Part shown: piece after piece, positions 1-5,897 of the stretch
Layout of the letters: every line of letters begins with the position of its first letter
How positions within the stretch are numbered: the stretch's first letter is position 1
NCBI GenBank assembly: GCA_029261675.1
Contig: JAJDBA010000089.1
Span: 1-16,640, forward strand
DNA length: 16,640 nucleotides
Origin: Nitrospinaceae bacterium
GTDB taxonomy: Bacteria; Nitrospinota; Nitrospinia; Nitrospinales; VA-1
Direction of reading: 5' to 3'
Position numbers and translations under genes: made by a program
Notes under the pieces: model-generated
What the model was told of the DNA's origin: nothing
Seen by the model: the letters and a program-made list of their open reading frames with translations, nothing else
The model's database searches: none

Positions 1-59
1 CCCACTACTTTTAATATCAATTCATCCGGGAGTTTATCTTAGCAGTCCTGAGCTTAAAA

Positions 60-136
<77 letters not shown>

Positions 137-225
137 AACATAATTGGACACTAGTGTGCGTTTATTTGCGAGACTCTATTAATTAAATTTTCTCATTAGA
201 TACACATTACCTGAAACAATTCCTA

Positions 226-254
226 GTGACTTGGTTTTGCAGACTCACTATAAT
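226..254 (+). promoter_or_regulatory. sigma70-like promoter of the response regulator
   Basis: A perfect TATAAT (249-254) lies 17 nt downstream of GTGACT (226-231, four of six matches to TTGACA). Transcription would begin near 261, so the in-frame GTG at 226 cannot be the start codon and ATG 301 is favoured. Seen in sequence; activity is inferred. Confidence 0.6.
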
Positions 255-300
255 TAAAAAATATATCTTAACAAGCCCTAAATATATCGCGCCTAGAAAA

Positions 301-687
301 ATGTCTGATAAAAGAAAATTTCTGATAGTAGATGATGAAGCTGCCAATTGTGAACTTTTGAAAAGGTTTTTGGCTAACCGGTTTGAAGATGAGCCAGAAG
401 TCGGGATTGCTTACAACGGCGAACAAGCTATAGAAATGATTGAAAAATCTCCACAGCCCGATTGTGTGCTTTTGGATATTAAGATGCCTGGCATGGATGG
501 TCTACAAGTACTCAAGTCACTCAAGCCTCGGTTTCCAGATATAAAATTCATTATGGTTACTGCCAACAGATCTGTCAGCAAAATGATGGACTCCATTATG
601 TCCCAAGCCTTTGATTATGTACCCAAGCCAATTAACTTTGATGATCTAGAAAAAAAGATTTTGTCGGCTTTAAATCAAAACAACTAG
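301..687 (+). CDS. Stand-alone receiver-domain response regulator (CheY-like)
   Basis: A 128-residue protein that is a single receiver (REC) domain with no output domain. The conserved set is present: acidic pair D11/D12 in FLIVDDE, phospho-acceptor D59 in CVLLDIKMPG, T87 in IMVTANRS, and K109 in the YVPKPI motif. It should be phosphorylated by a histidine kinase and act through protein contacts, like CheY, Spo0F or DivK; no kinase is nearby, so the partner is unknown. ATG 301 is preferred to the upstream in-frame GTG at 226, because that codon sits inside a promoter and the domain begins directly after MSDKRK. The ribosome site is weak. The gene lies upstream of a sigma54-type promoter, but with no output domain it cannot itself be the sigma54 activator. 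Confidence 0.93.
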   Translation: MSDKRKFLIVDDEAANCELLKRFLANRFEDEPEVGIAYNGEQAIEMIEKSPQPDCVLLDIKMPGMDGLQVLKSLKPRFPDIKFIMVTANRSVSKMMDSIMSQAFDYVPKPINFDDLEKKILSALNQNN

Positions 688-727
688 CTTCTCTCATCCC
701 AACCTCTCTCCCCTCGCAGAAGACTAT

Positions 728-740
728 TTATTCTGAATAA
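728..740. repeat. Perfect palindrome TTATTC-T-GAATAA
   Basis: Six-base arms around a single T, about 105 bases upstream of the sigma54-like -24 element. Distance and symmetry would suit an upstream activator site, but in AT-rich DNA chance is possible. It has no T-tract or GC content of a terminator. Confidence 0.3.
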
Positions 741-843
741 CTCATAATTTCTTACTTGCCCCAAACTCCCCCTCAAAAACATCATCTAATCAACATAATC
801 ATTTAAAATCAACGAATAACAACAATTAAAACAACCAGTTAAA

Positions 844-859
844 TGGCATCCTTCTTGCT
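844..859 (+). promoter_or_regulatory. Near-consensus sigma54 (RpoN) promoter
   Basis: TGGCAT-N5-TTGCT matches the sigma54 -24/-12 consensus TGGCAYRNNNNTTGCW at every position except the purine after the first block. GG (845-846) and GC (857-858) are separated by exactly 10 bases. Transcription would start near 870, about 34 bases ahead of the ATG at 904. Sigma54 promoters need an enhancer-binding ATPase, which is not encoded in this window. Confidence 0.65.
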
Positions 860-903
860 GTACATACACATATTAAGCATTTAGCAATTTAAGGAGATTT
901 GCC

Positions 904-990
904 ATGATTTTAGAAGTTCTATTTCGCTTTATGACAGCAGGAGTTATAGGTTCATCCATTTCCGCAGCCATTTATTTTATGGTGGTTTAG
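904..990 (+). CDS. 28-residue small membrane protein
   Basis: A 28-codon ORF with a strong ribosome site (AAGGAG at 891-896, 7 nt before ATG). The predicted peptide starts MILEVLFRFM and is almost wholly hydrophobic, with a Gly/Ser/Ala-containing core (GVIGSSISAA) ending in YFMVV. It would form one membrane helix. It sits about 34 bases downstream of the predicted sigma54 start, so its expression is probably conditional. No family is recognised. Single-helix peptides of this kind often modulate a larger membrane protein or act in stress responses, but nothing here shows which. Confidence comes from the ribosome site plus promoter, not from homology. Confidence 0.55.
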   Translation: MILEVLFRFMTAGVIGSSISAAIYFMVV

Positions 991-995
991 AGCTT

Positions 996-1067
996 ATGGC
1001 TTTTCTTCAGGCAAAGAAGCTTGGAGAAAAAATCGTCTCAGAGAAACCGTCATTATTCTGGCATTGA
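996..1067 (+). CDS. Possible 23-residue peptide, weak
   Basis: ATG 996 opens a 23-codon frame (MAFLQAKKLG...) five bases after the preceding small ORF. Spacing would suit a second cistron, but there is no convincing ribosome site and no recognisable motif. Recorded as a low-confidence possibility only. Confidence 0.15.
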   Translation: MAFLQAKKLGEKIVSEKPSLFWH

Positions 1068-1086
1068 AAACCATCAGCCTTCCTAA

Positions 1087-1746
1087 CTATGTTTTCTCTC
1101 CATGCAAAAATAAGCGCAAGGAAAATAATGCGCAGGAAATATGCACAGCCGTTGGGATTATTGCCGAAAATCCCATAACTAACCCAAAATAGATATTCTT
1201 CATTTCATCATCCCCCGTTGGATTATTGATGGCAGCCACGACTCGGCCTTCATAAAGTTTCTCCCTATCTGACAATGATTGTACTTCAATCTTAATTTCA
1301 TTTTTGGCTACAGGTTTGGGGTCAGAAGGAATAAAACTTACAATCCAAGCTGAAATAGAAAAAACAAATAAGACCCAAAAAGTGGCAGCAATAGCAATCA
1401 AGGCATCAATACTTAGATGGGAAATATAGCTAAAATTCGAACGGGAACGAAGTGCATTGCGCACAACTAAAAGCGTGATATATAAGGATAAGCTATCGAA
1501 CATGCCACCCAAAATTGCAACAGGTATTTGCACTTTTGAATAGTGCGTCAAATCAGCTCCTGAAATTATTTCAGGGAAGGCTGTTGCAATGGCAAACCAA
1601 TAAGCAAGGTCATTGATAAAGACGAAAAAAATGAATACCTTTAGAAAATAGAATCTAGTATTAAAACGCCAAGTCTGAAATCTTTCAAGTATCAGACTCA
1701 AATCTTCGCGCCATATATCAAAGTAAACAGCATCATTTTTTTGCAT
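1087..1746 (-). CDS. Four-helix integral membrane protein, unknown function
   Basis: A 219-residue protein that I do not recognise. Four hydrophobic segments are visible, roughly residues 31-57, 72-95, 114-138 and 185-212. The loop after the third helix is charged (about 140-182, with a DREKLYEGR stretch), and the N-terminus (MQKNDAVYFDIWREDL) is amphipathic. There is no enzyme, transporter or sensor motif. Start ATG 1746 has only a weak ribosome site. The next gene on the other strand begins 47 bases away, so the two are divergent and probably share a promoter interval. It ends convergent to the small sigma54-driven ORF. Confidence 0.75.
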   Translation of the reverse strand: MQKNDAVYFDIWREDLSLILERFQTWRFNTRFYFLKVFIFFVFINDLAYWFAIATAFPEIISGADLTHYSKVQIPVAILGGMFDSLSLYITLLVVRNALRSRSNFSYISHLSIDALIAIAATFWVLFVFSISAWIVSFIPSDPKPVAKNEIKIEVQSLSDREKLYEGRVVAAINNPTGDDEMKNIYFGLVMGFSAIIPTAVHISCALFSLRLFLHGEKT

Positions 1747-1793
1747 CTTTGTCGCTCTTATATGGTGGGGTGATACTAACTAAAAGGTTTAAA

Positions 1794-1913
1794 ATGTCAG
1801 AAGATCAAGAAAACCCAAACGCCAAAAGATATAAAACAGAACTCATTGTTATAATCGCGCTGATGATTATTGTTGCGGTCTTTATCGTAATGCAGGTAAT
1901 GCCACGGTGGTAA
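1794..1913 (+). CDS. 39-residue single-pass membrane protein
   Basis: A 39-codon ORF with AAAAGG (1782-1787) 6 nt before ATG. The N-terminal 15 residues are polar and charged (MSEDQENPNAKRYK). They are followed by one strongly hydrophobic segment (about residues 16-36, rich in I, V, M) and a short tail MPRW. This is the layout of a small single-pass protein with a cytoplasmic head. No homology can be claimed. It is transcribed away from the four-helix protein and converges on a 71-residue membrane protein 16 bases downstream. Confidence 0.5.
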   Translation: MSEDQENPNAKRYKTELIVIIALMIIVAVFIVMQVMPRW

Positions 1914-1929
1914 ACCGAACTATACCCAT

Positions 1930-2145
1930 CTATAAATCCAACTTGCTTTTCAACCCACGTATTATAGGTAAAATCAAAAATGCCAAAATTACAATGGGGA
2001 ACTTATATTTGGTGGGAGACCAATCTGGATTCACACCAAATAACGAATGACCCCAACCCGGCCAATACTCACCTGTAGTACTGACGATCATATACGCCAA
2101 AGCTATTGATATGATCAAGGCAATATTTTGATTAATAAATTTCAT
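1930..2145 (-). CDS. 71-residue two-helix membrane protein, unknown
   Basis: A small protein with two hydrophobic segments, about residues 8-24 and 49-62, joined by an aromatic- and Gly-rich loop (EYWPGWGHSLFG). It ends in a short positively charged tail (RGLKSKLDL). I recognise no family. Upstream lies a probable -10 box inside a dyad (2204-2228), giving a leader of about 60 bases. An AGAGG lies upstream of the ATG but is further away than ideal. Together with its neighbours it makes a cluster of four small membrane proteins without assigned function. Confidence 0.6.
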   Translation of the reverse strand: MKFINQNIALIISIALAYMIVSTTGEYWPGWGHSLFGVNPDWSPTKYKFPIVILAFLILPIIRGLKSKLDL

Positions 2146-2203
2146 TTTTTGTCACTGACCTCTGTGGAATAAAACCCAGAACACAAAAACCGATAGCTAC
2201 TCA

Positions 2204-2228
2204 ATGCAGGCATTATATTGACCTGCAT
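2204..2228 (-). promoter_or_regulatory. Operator-like dyad centred on a -10 box
   Basis: ATGCAGG-N11-CCTGCAT is a perfect 7-bp dyad. Its spacer contains, on the minus strand, a perfect TATAAT (2217-2212) directed toward the 71-residue membrane protein; the matching -35 is poor. A repressor on this dyad would block the promoter. The same arms could also form an RNA hairpin if transcription starts further upstream. The rest of the 305-base gap (2146-2450) holds a second inverted repeat (2233-2268), a mini-ORF, and the TPR gene's ribosome site. Confidence 0.4.
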
Positions 2229-2231
2229 AAT

Positions 2232-2267
2232 TTATGAGTATAAAGAATTTTTCGACTTCCTACTCAT
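2232..2267 (-). CDS. Possible 11-residue leader peptide
   Basis: On the minus strand a perfect AGGAGG (2277-2272) precedes, by 4 bases, an ATG opening an 11-codon frame MSRKSKNSLYS followed by TAA. The start and stop fall in the two arms of an inverted repeat (TATGAGTA 2233-2240 and TACTCATA 2261-2268). It lies upstream of the 71-residue membrane protein and could be a leader peptide. The spacing is short and the gene is tiny, so this is tentative. Confidence 0.25.
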   Translation of the reverse strand: MSRKSKNSLYS

Positions 2268-2450
2268 ACAACCTCCTAATAATCGGGATTTTTTTTCCTT
2301 ACAAGTCGATAACTTTTCCGTTTTTTATGGAGTTCTGCTCCTTACAACTGGGAATTTCCTCCTGATTATGGACAATTGAATTTGGCATGTAAGTTGCATT
2401 TTCAAAAGAGTATTTAACAACTTGAACTCCATAATTGAAGGGATACGGAT

Positions 2451-2723
2451 ATGATTTCCACTGAGGAAAAATTAATACAATTAAATAGGGAAGTGGTTCA
2501 ACTATATCAGGAGGAAAATTATTCGGAAGCAATTAAATTAGGAATACAAGCCTTGGAAATAGGAAAAACAAAACTGGGTTCTAAGCATCCCAACACCGCT
2601 ACTGCCGTCAACAATTTGGCATTGCTGTATGACAAAATTGGTGATCGCACCCGCGCCGAACCTTTGCGTCAATGGAATCAGCAATTATTCGCCAATAAAA
2701 TCTGCGAAGCGCAAGCGGTATGA
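2451..2723 (+). CDS. Short TPR-repeat protein
   Basis: A 90-residue protein with one clear tetratricopeptide unit of the kinesin-light-chain type. The hallmark is SKHPNTATAVNNLALLYDKIGD (about residues 44-65, first and last residues given by position), preceded by a helix pair containing YSEAIKLGIQAL. The next repeat begins as RAEPLRQ and then stops, so the protein carries about one and a half repeats. It may be a small adaptor, or a remnant of a longer TPR array, which often has many units. The ribosome site GAAGGG sits about 8 bases before ATG 2451, which supports an expressed small gene. No catalytic domain is present, and the binding partner is unknown. Confidence 0.75.
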   Translation: MISTEEKLIQLNREVVQLYQEENYSEAIKLGIQALEIGKTKLGSKHPNTATAVNNLALLYDKIGDRTRAEPLRQWNQQLFANKICEAQAV

Positions 2724-2734
2724 GTTTAAAAATT

Positions 2735-2762
2735 AGCTATCGGTATAAACATACCTATAGCT
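2735..2762. terminator. Hairpin terminator between convergent genes
   Basis: AGCTAT-c-GGTAT, loop AAAC, ATACC-t-ATAGCT forms an 11-bp stem with one C/T mismatch. On the minus strand it is followed by AATTTTTAAAC, so it best terminates the lipoprotein/DUF5675 cluster. In the plus direction the T-tract (TGTTTAG) is weak, so function for the TPR gene is less certain. Confidence 0.6.
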
Positions 2763-2777
2763 TGTTTAGCAAAGATT

Positions 2778-3071
2778 TTAAAAAATTTTTGTCCGCAATC
2801 TTGGTTTAGGCATTTGAATATCGAGAGAAGCATCTGACCACTCGCAATCATCCATCTGTTCTTCCAGCTTCTGATGCAAATCGAGGATAGTCATTCCATT
2901 TGATTCATATTCCTTTAATTTTTCTTTTGAAATTGAAACAAAACTACACTCCGTTTTTTCAACGGGTAGACGTAGGCTTCCATCCTCTCCAAACTCACCG
3001 TAGGATTCGCACCTACTGATTAATTGTTTAAGAGTTTTCGCGCTTCTGGTAATATTATTTTTTGAAATCAT
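2778..3071 (-). CDS. 97-residue hypothetical protein
   Basis: A soluble, charged protein with no membrane segment or signal peptide. It has two Cys (C21 in RCESYGEFGEDG, C42 in KTECSF) and an acidic region EEQMDDCEWSD with a third. I recognise no family. Its ATG overlaps the stop of the DUF5675-type gene by 4 bases (ATGA), which indicates translational coupling and a shared job. It is the last gene of the cluster before the hairpin at 2735-2762. A cytoplasmic partner or immunity-like protein is one possible reading of this position, but nothing in the sequence proves it. Confidence 0.65.
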   Translation of the reverse strand: MISKNNITRSAKTLKQLISRCESYGEFGEDGSLRLPVEKTECSFVSISKEKLKEYESNGMTILDLHQKLEEQMDDCEWSDASLDIQMPKPRLRTKIF

Positions 3072-3523
3072 TCCGTCCTGTCTCTATCAAAATATTCGAT
3101 TTCTAAATCCCCTTGTTTTGCAGCTTCAGCAACTTTGGAATAGAGTTTTTTGTAAGCCACACGGCTGGACTGAATCGACATATCGCCCTCGCCCGCTCTT
3201 GCACCCTCTCCCACCAGCAAACAGCCCGCTGTATTTTCATCGGTATTACCGACATGGATTAAAATATATTCAAATCCCGGCACATCTTGCACATGCAGCA
3301 TCCCCTGATGGATATCAGAAAACTTTTTTTCGTATCGGGCATGAAAGCCTCCGGTAGTACGAAGCTCTACCTTATACGAACCTGCAGGGATACGTGTTTC
3401 TGATGCTACTTTTTCCTCACGATACTCATCTTCCAGGCCAAAACATTGAAAGACATTATCGAGATAGATAGCACTGATCGTTGTATCTTTATCACTGGTA
3501 AAACGCTCAACAAGCAGTTTCAT
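3068..3523 (-). CDS. DUF5675-type protein
   Basis: A 151-residue protein resembling the DUF5675 family. Visible hallmarks are FGLEDEYRE near residues 28-36, RIPAGSY at 44-50, ILIHVGN with H90, NTAGCLLVG with C101, and SSRVAYKKLY at 119-128. The order His-x-Gly-Asn then Gly-Cys recalls the His/Cys pair of L,D-transpeptidases, so a peptidoglycan-related enzyme is a plausible inference rather than a known activity. Family members are frequent in phages and near secretion or injection systems. No signal peptide is visible. It lies 79 bases after a lipoprotein gene and is coupled by ATGA overlap to the following 97-residue protein. Confidence 0.75.
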   Translation of the reverse strand: MKLLVERFTSDKDTTISAIYLDNVFQCFGLEDEYREEKVASETRIPAGSYKVELRTTGGFHARYEKKFSDIHQGMLHVQDVPGFEYILIHVGNTDENTAGCLLVGEGARAGEGDMSIQSSRVAYKKLYSKVAEAAKQGDLEIEYFDRDRTE

Positions 3524-3602
3524 GTTTCATCTCATATATACGTTTTAAGATTTTGCCAATGCTAATTCAGGAGAGACATGTTGTCAATTAACACGATTAA
3601 TC

Positions 3603-3809
3603 CTACTTCTTTGACAATTCTTTTCGTTTCTTCTGATATTGATCGTAGCTTTCCTTTTCAGGACAGGGGATGGAGGGATCTTTCCGACATTGGTTTTGCT
3701 GATATTCCTGATTTATCCCGTAGAAAAACCGCTCAAACGAGAAAGAATCTCCCGCACAACCGGACAGCAACAAGATAAAAACAATAAAAAACGGTCTTCT
3801 TCGTTTCAT
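3603..3809 (-). CDS. Small lipoprotein
   Basis: A 68-residue protein with a textbook lipoprotein signal: MKRRR, a hydrophobic stretch FFIVFILLL, then lipobox LSGC with Cys18. The +2 residue is Ala, so by the Lol rule the lipoprotein should go to the outer membrane. The mature part is only 50 residues. It contains two further Cys (in QCRKDPSIPCPEK) that could form a disulfide, and it ends in a Lys/Gln/Glu-rich helix. Overlapping plus-strand frames exist but have no such signature. As first gene of the three-gene minus-strand cluster it may place the DUF5675-type protein's activity at the envelope (inference). Confidence 0.7.
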   Translation of the reverse strand: MKRRRPFFIVFILLLSGCAGDSFSFERFFYGINQEYQQNQCRKDPSIPCPEKESYDQYQKKRKELSKK

Positions 3810-3911
3810 TTTTTCAAATTTCGTTTTAGTTTCATCTACAGTTTCTCATTTAATCCTGTTTTGTTCAACATTAGCCCAATAGAAAGTATAAAATTATTGC
3901 ACAACTGAATT

Positions 3912-3940
3912 TTGACATACGTCAAGGGGAGTACTATCAT
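3912..3940 (+). promoter_or_regulatory. Strong sigma70 promoter with overlapping palindrome
   Basis: A perfect TTGACA (3912-3917) and TATCAT (3935-3940) are separated by 17 bases, predicting a start near 3947, 25 bases before ATG 3972. The -35 is embedded in the perfect dyad TTGAC-ATAC-GTCAA (3912-3925), a possible operator. This argues against the in-frame TTG at 3912 as start codon. Confidence 0.7.
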
Positions 3941-3971
3941 AAGGCCTTCTAAAACACTGGAGATTACACAT

Positions 3972-4889
3972 ATGATCAAGGTTCGAGCGAGCCAGATATT
4001 CACCCACTCTATGGAAGATGTGGTCGCAGCAAAAAAACTATTAGATGCCGGTACTTCATTTGAAGAAACCGTTGAAAAATACAGCACTTGTCCTTCCAAA
4101 AAAAATGCAGGGGATTTAGGATGGATGCCTGAAGGAAACCTGCAATCCATTATGGGACAGGAAATATCTGAAGACCAGTTAGGCGAAATCATCGGCCCCG
4201 TGCATTCCCAATACGGCTATCACATTTTAAGGATTTCTGAGATCGAAGTTGAAAAAATCGAAGGACCTTTTACTCCTGATCTAGCTATGGAAGAAGCGAA
4301 TCGAATTTTTCCAGATATCCACTCTTTACTTTTCAAACAATTCCATATTGGAATGCCCATCACCCCATACAAGCCTGAAGAAACAATCAGCTCCGTTTGC
4401 AAAACACATAATACCCCTGTGCAAGCAGCCTTGGATGCCCTGAACAAGGAGTTCTCTGAAAAAAACATTTCAATTATTACCTGTGAAAAACTTAAAGAAA
4501 AAATGGATTCAGGAGAAAAGCCTGTTTTGTTAGATATTCGCGAAAGCTGGGAGCGAGATATTTCGAAAATTGAAGGTTCGCATATCATCAACGCCGAAAA
4601 TAATGAACATGTTTTGAGTTCTTTTGAAAAAGACCGAGAAATGGTTCTTATCGATTGGAAACAGGATCGCAGTCCCAGCTTCCAGAAATGGTTAACACAA
4701 CGTGGGTACACAAACGTCCAATGCCTAGAGGGTGGGATAGATATGTGGTCAGAAAAAATCGATACTCACAACAACCGTTATGATATCGACGAAGATGATG
4801 GCTACCGCTATGAAGACATTTTGGATGAGCCCGACGATCACGAAGGCCACGACCATGAGGGTCACGATCACGATCATCCAGAGGGTTAA
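3972..4889 (+). CDS. Parvulin-type prolyl isomerase fused to an inactive rhodanese domain
   Basis: A 305-residue protein. Residues 1-92 form a PpiC/parvulin rotamase domain, with characteristic DLGWMPEG, IIGPVHSQYGYHILRI and KYSTCPSK motifs; this class isomerises X-Pro bonds. Residues 93-165 are a helical linker. Residues 166-260 form a rhodanese domain with PVLLDIRE, IEGSHIINAE and CLEGGIDMWS. The position of the catalytic Cys is occupied by Asp228 (VLIDWKQDRS against the usual V-x-Y-C-x-x-G-x-R-S), so sulfur transfer is unlikely. The tail 288-305 is His/Asp/Glu-rich, with six His in HEGHDHEGHDHDH, and may bind metal. No signal peptide is seen, so it should be cytoplasmic. Start ATG 3972 has GGAG 9 bases upstream. 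The oppD-type gene follows after 15 bases and may be co-transcribed. Confidence 0.88.
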   Translation: MIKVRASQIFTHSMEDVVAAKKLLDAGTSFEETVEKYSTCPSKKNAGDLGWMPEGNLQSIMGQEISEDQLGEIIGPVHSQYGYHILRISEIEVEKIEGPFTPDLAMEEANRIFPDIHSLLFKQFHIGMPITPYKPEETISSVCKTHNTPVQAALDALNKEFSEKNISIITCEKLKEKMDSGEKPVLLDIRESWERDISKIEGSHIINAENNEHVLSSFEKDREMVLIDWKQDRSPSFQKWLTQRGYTNVQCLEGGIDMWSEKIDTHNNRYDIDEDDGYRYEDILDEPDDHEGHDHEGHDHDHPEG

Positions 4890-4904
4890 ACCTACCCAGA
4901 CCCT

Positions 4905-5897
4905 ATGCACTCCCAAGATCCGCTGTTAGATATTCAAAATCTCAGCACCTTTTTTCATACCGAAGAAAACATTGTTCGTTCAGTCCGAAATGTAGACCTT
5001 AAAATTTATCCCGGCGAAACGATTGCGTTGGTTGGCGAATCCGGTTGCGGTAAATCCGTCACCGCTTTAAGCGCAATGCGACTAGTGCCCATGCCCCCGG
5101 GAAATTTTGAAAACGGTCGCATCTTGTTCAAAGGAAAAGACCTGCTTCAAGCATCCGAACAGGAGATGCAAAAAATTCGTGGCAACGAGATCGGCATGAT
5201 CTTTCAGGAGCCGATGACCTCATTGAATCCTATCTTCACCATTGGCGATCAAATAATCGAAGCCATTTGCCTGCATCAAGATAAGTCTCACGAAGAAGCA
5301 AGAAAGCTTGCATTAAAAGTATTGAAAAAAGTAGCCATGCCCTCGCCTGAAACACGTATCGATCAATACCCTCACGAATTATCGGGTGGAATGAAACAAC
5401 GGGTAATGATTGCCATGTCTATCGTCTGCAAGCCGTCTCTTTTAATTGCAGATGAACCCACAACCGCACTAGACGTCACCATTCAAGCCCAAATCCTGGA
5501 CTTACTAGATGAGTTGAAAAAAGAAACTCAAATGTCCATTCTACTAATCACACATAATCTTGGTATCGTTGCTCAATATGCAGATCGTGTCGCTGTCATG
5601 TATTCAGGAAAAATTGTAGAGCTGGCCTCGGTCGAAAATATTTTCGCATCACCTTCACACCCTTACACTAAAGGGCTGCTCAACTCATTGCCCAAAGATA
5701 CGATAAGCGAAACACTCGAAACCATACCCGGAGCCGTTCCACACCCTGCTTTCCTACCAAAGGGGTGCGCGTTTCATCCGCGTTGCGCTGAAAAAATGAG
5801 CGAATGTGAGCAGGAAATCCCTGGATTACAACCCCTTGAAAACCACGCGGAGCACCAAACCGCTTGCTGGCTCTACAACAAAACACCCGCCTTATGA
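4905..5897 (+). CDS. oppD: Oligopeptide/dipeptide ABC transporter ATPase, OppD/DppD type
   Basis: A 330-residue ABC ATPase. Walker A is GESGCGKS (44-51), the Q-loop FQEPMTSLNP starts near 100, the signature is LSGGM (159-163), Walker B is LLIADEP (179-185), and the switch His is H217. The C-terminal oligopeptide-transporter extension is present (SHPYTKGLLNSLP), with four cysteines C288, C294, C301 and C321. In solved family members these cysteines hold a [4Fe-4S] cluster. The protein powers peptide or nickel-type import at the inner membrane as a heterodimer with the next gene. Spacing of 15 bases from the isomerase suggests one transcript. No permease or binding-protein genes are in the window, so the exact substrate cannot be told. 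Confidence 0.93.
   Translation: MHSQDPLLDIQNLSTFFHTEENIVRSVRNVDLKIYPGETIALVGESGCGKSVTALSAMRLVPMPPGNFENGRILFKGKDLLQASEQEMQKIRGNEIGMIFQEPMTSLNPIFTIGDQIIEAICLHQDKSHEEARKLALKVLKKVAMPSPETRIDQYPHELSGGMKQRVMIAMSIVCKPSLLIADEPTTALDVTIQAQILDLLDELKKETQMSILLITHNLGIVAQYADRVAVMYSGKIVELASVENIFASPSHPYTKGLLNSLPKDTISETLETIPGAVPHPAFLPKGCAFHPRCAEKMSECEQEIPGLQPLENHAEHQTACWLYNKTPAL

Noticed and set aside
226..300. N-terminal extension of the response regulator from GTG 226
   Set aside because: The segment contains the -35 and -10 of a promoter, and the receiver domain begins right after ATG 301.
2299..2532. 77-residue minus-strand ORF
   Set aside because: It overlaps the TPR gene's start and ribosome site, is Pro-rich without motif, and has no ribosome site.
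3578..3908. Two plus-strand ORFs opposite the lipoprotein gene
   Set aside because: The minus-strand frame has a clear lipobox; the plus frames look like antisense shadows.
3912..3971. TTG 3912 as start of the isomerase
   Set aside because: That TTG is the first half of a consensus -35 box; ATG 3972 has GGAG at proper distance.
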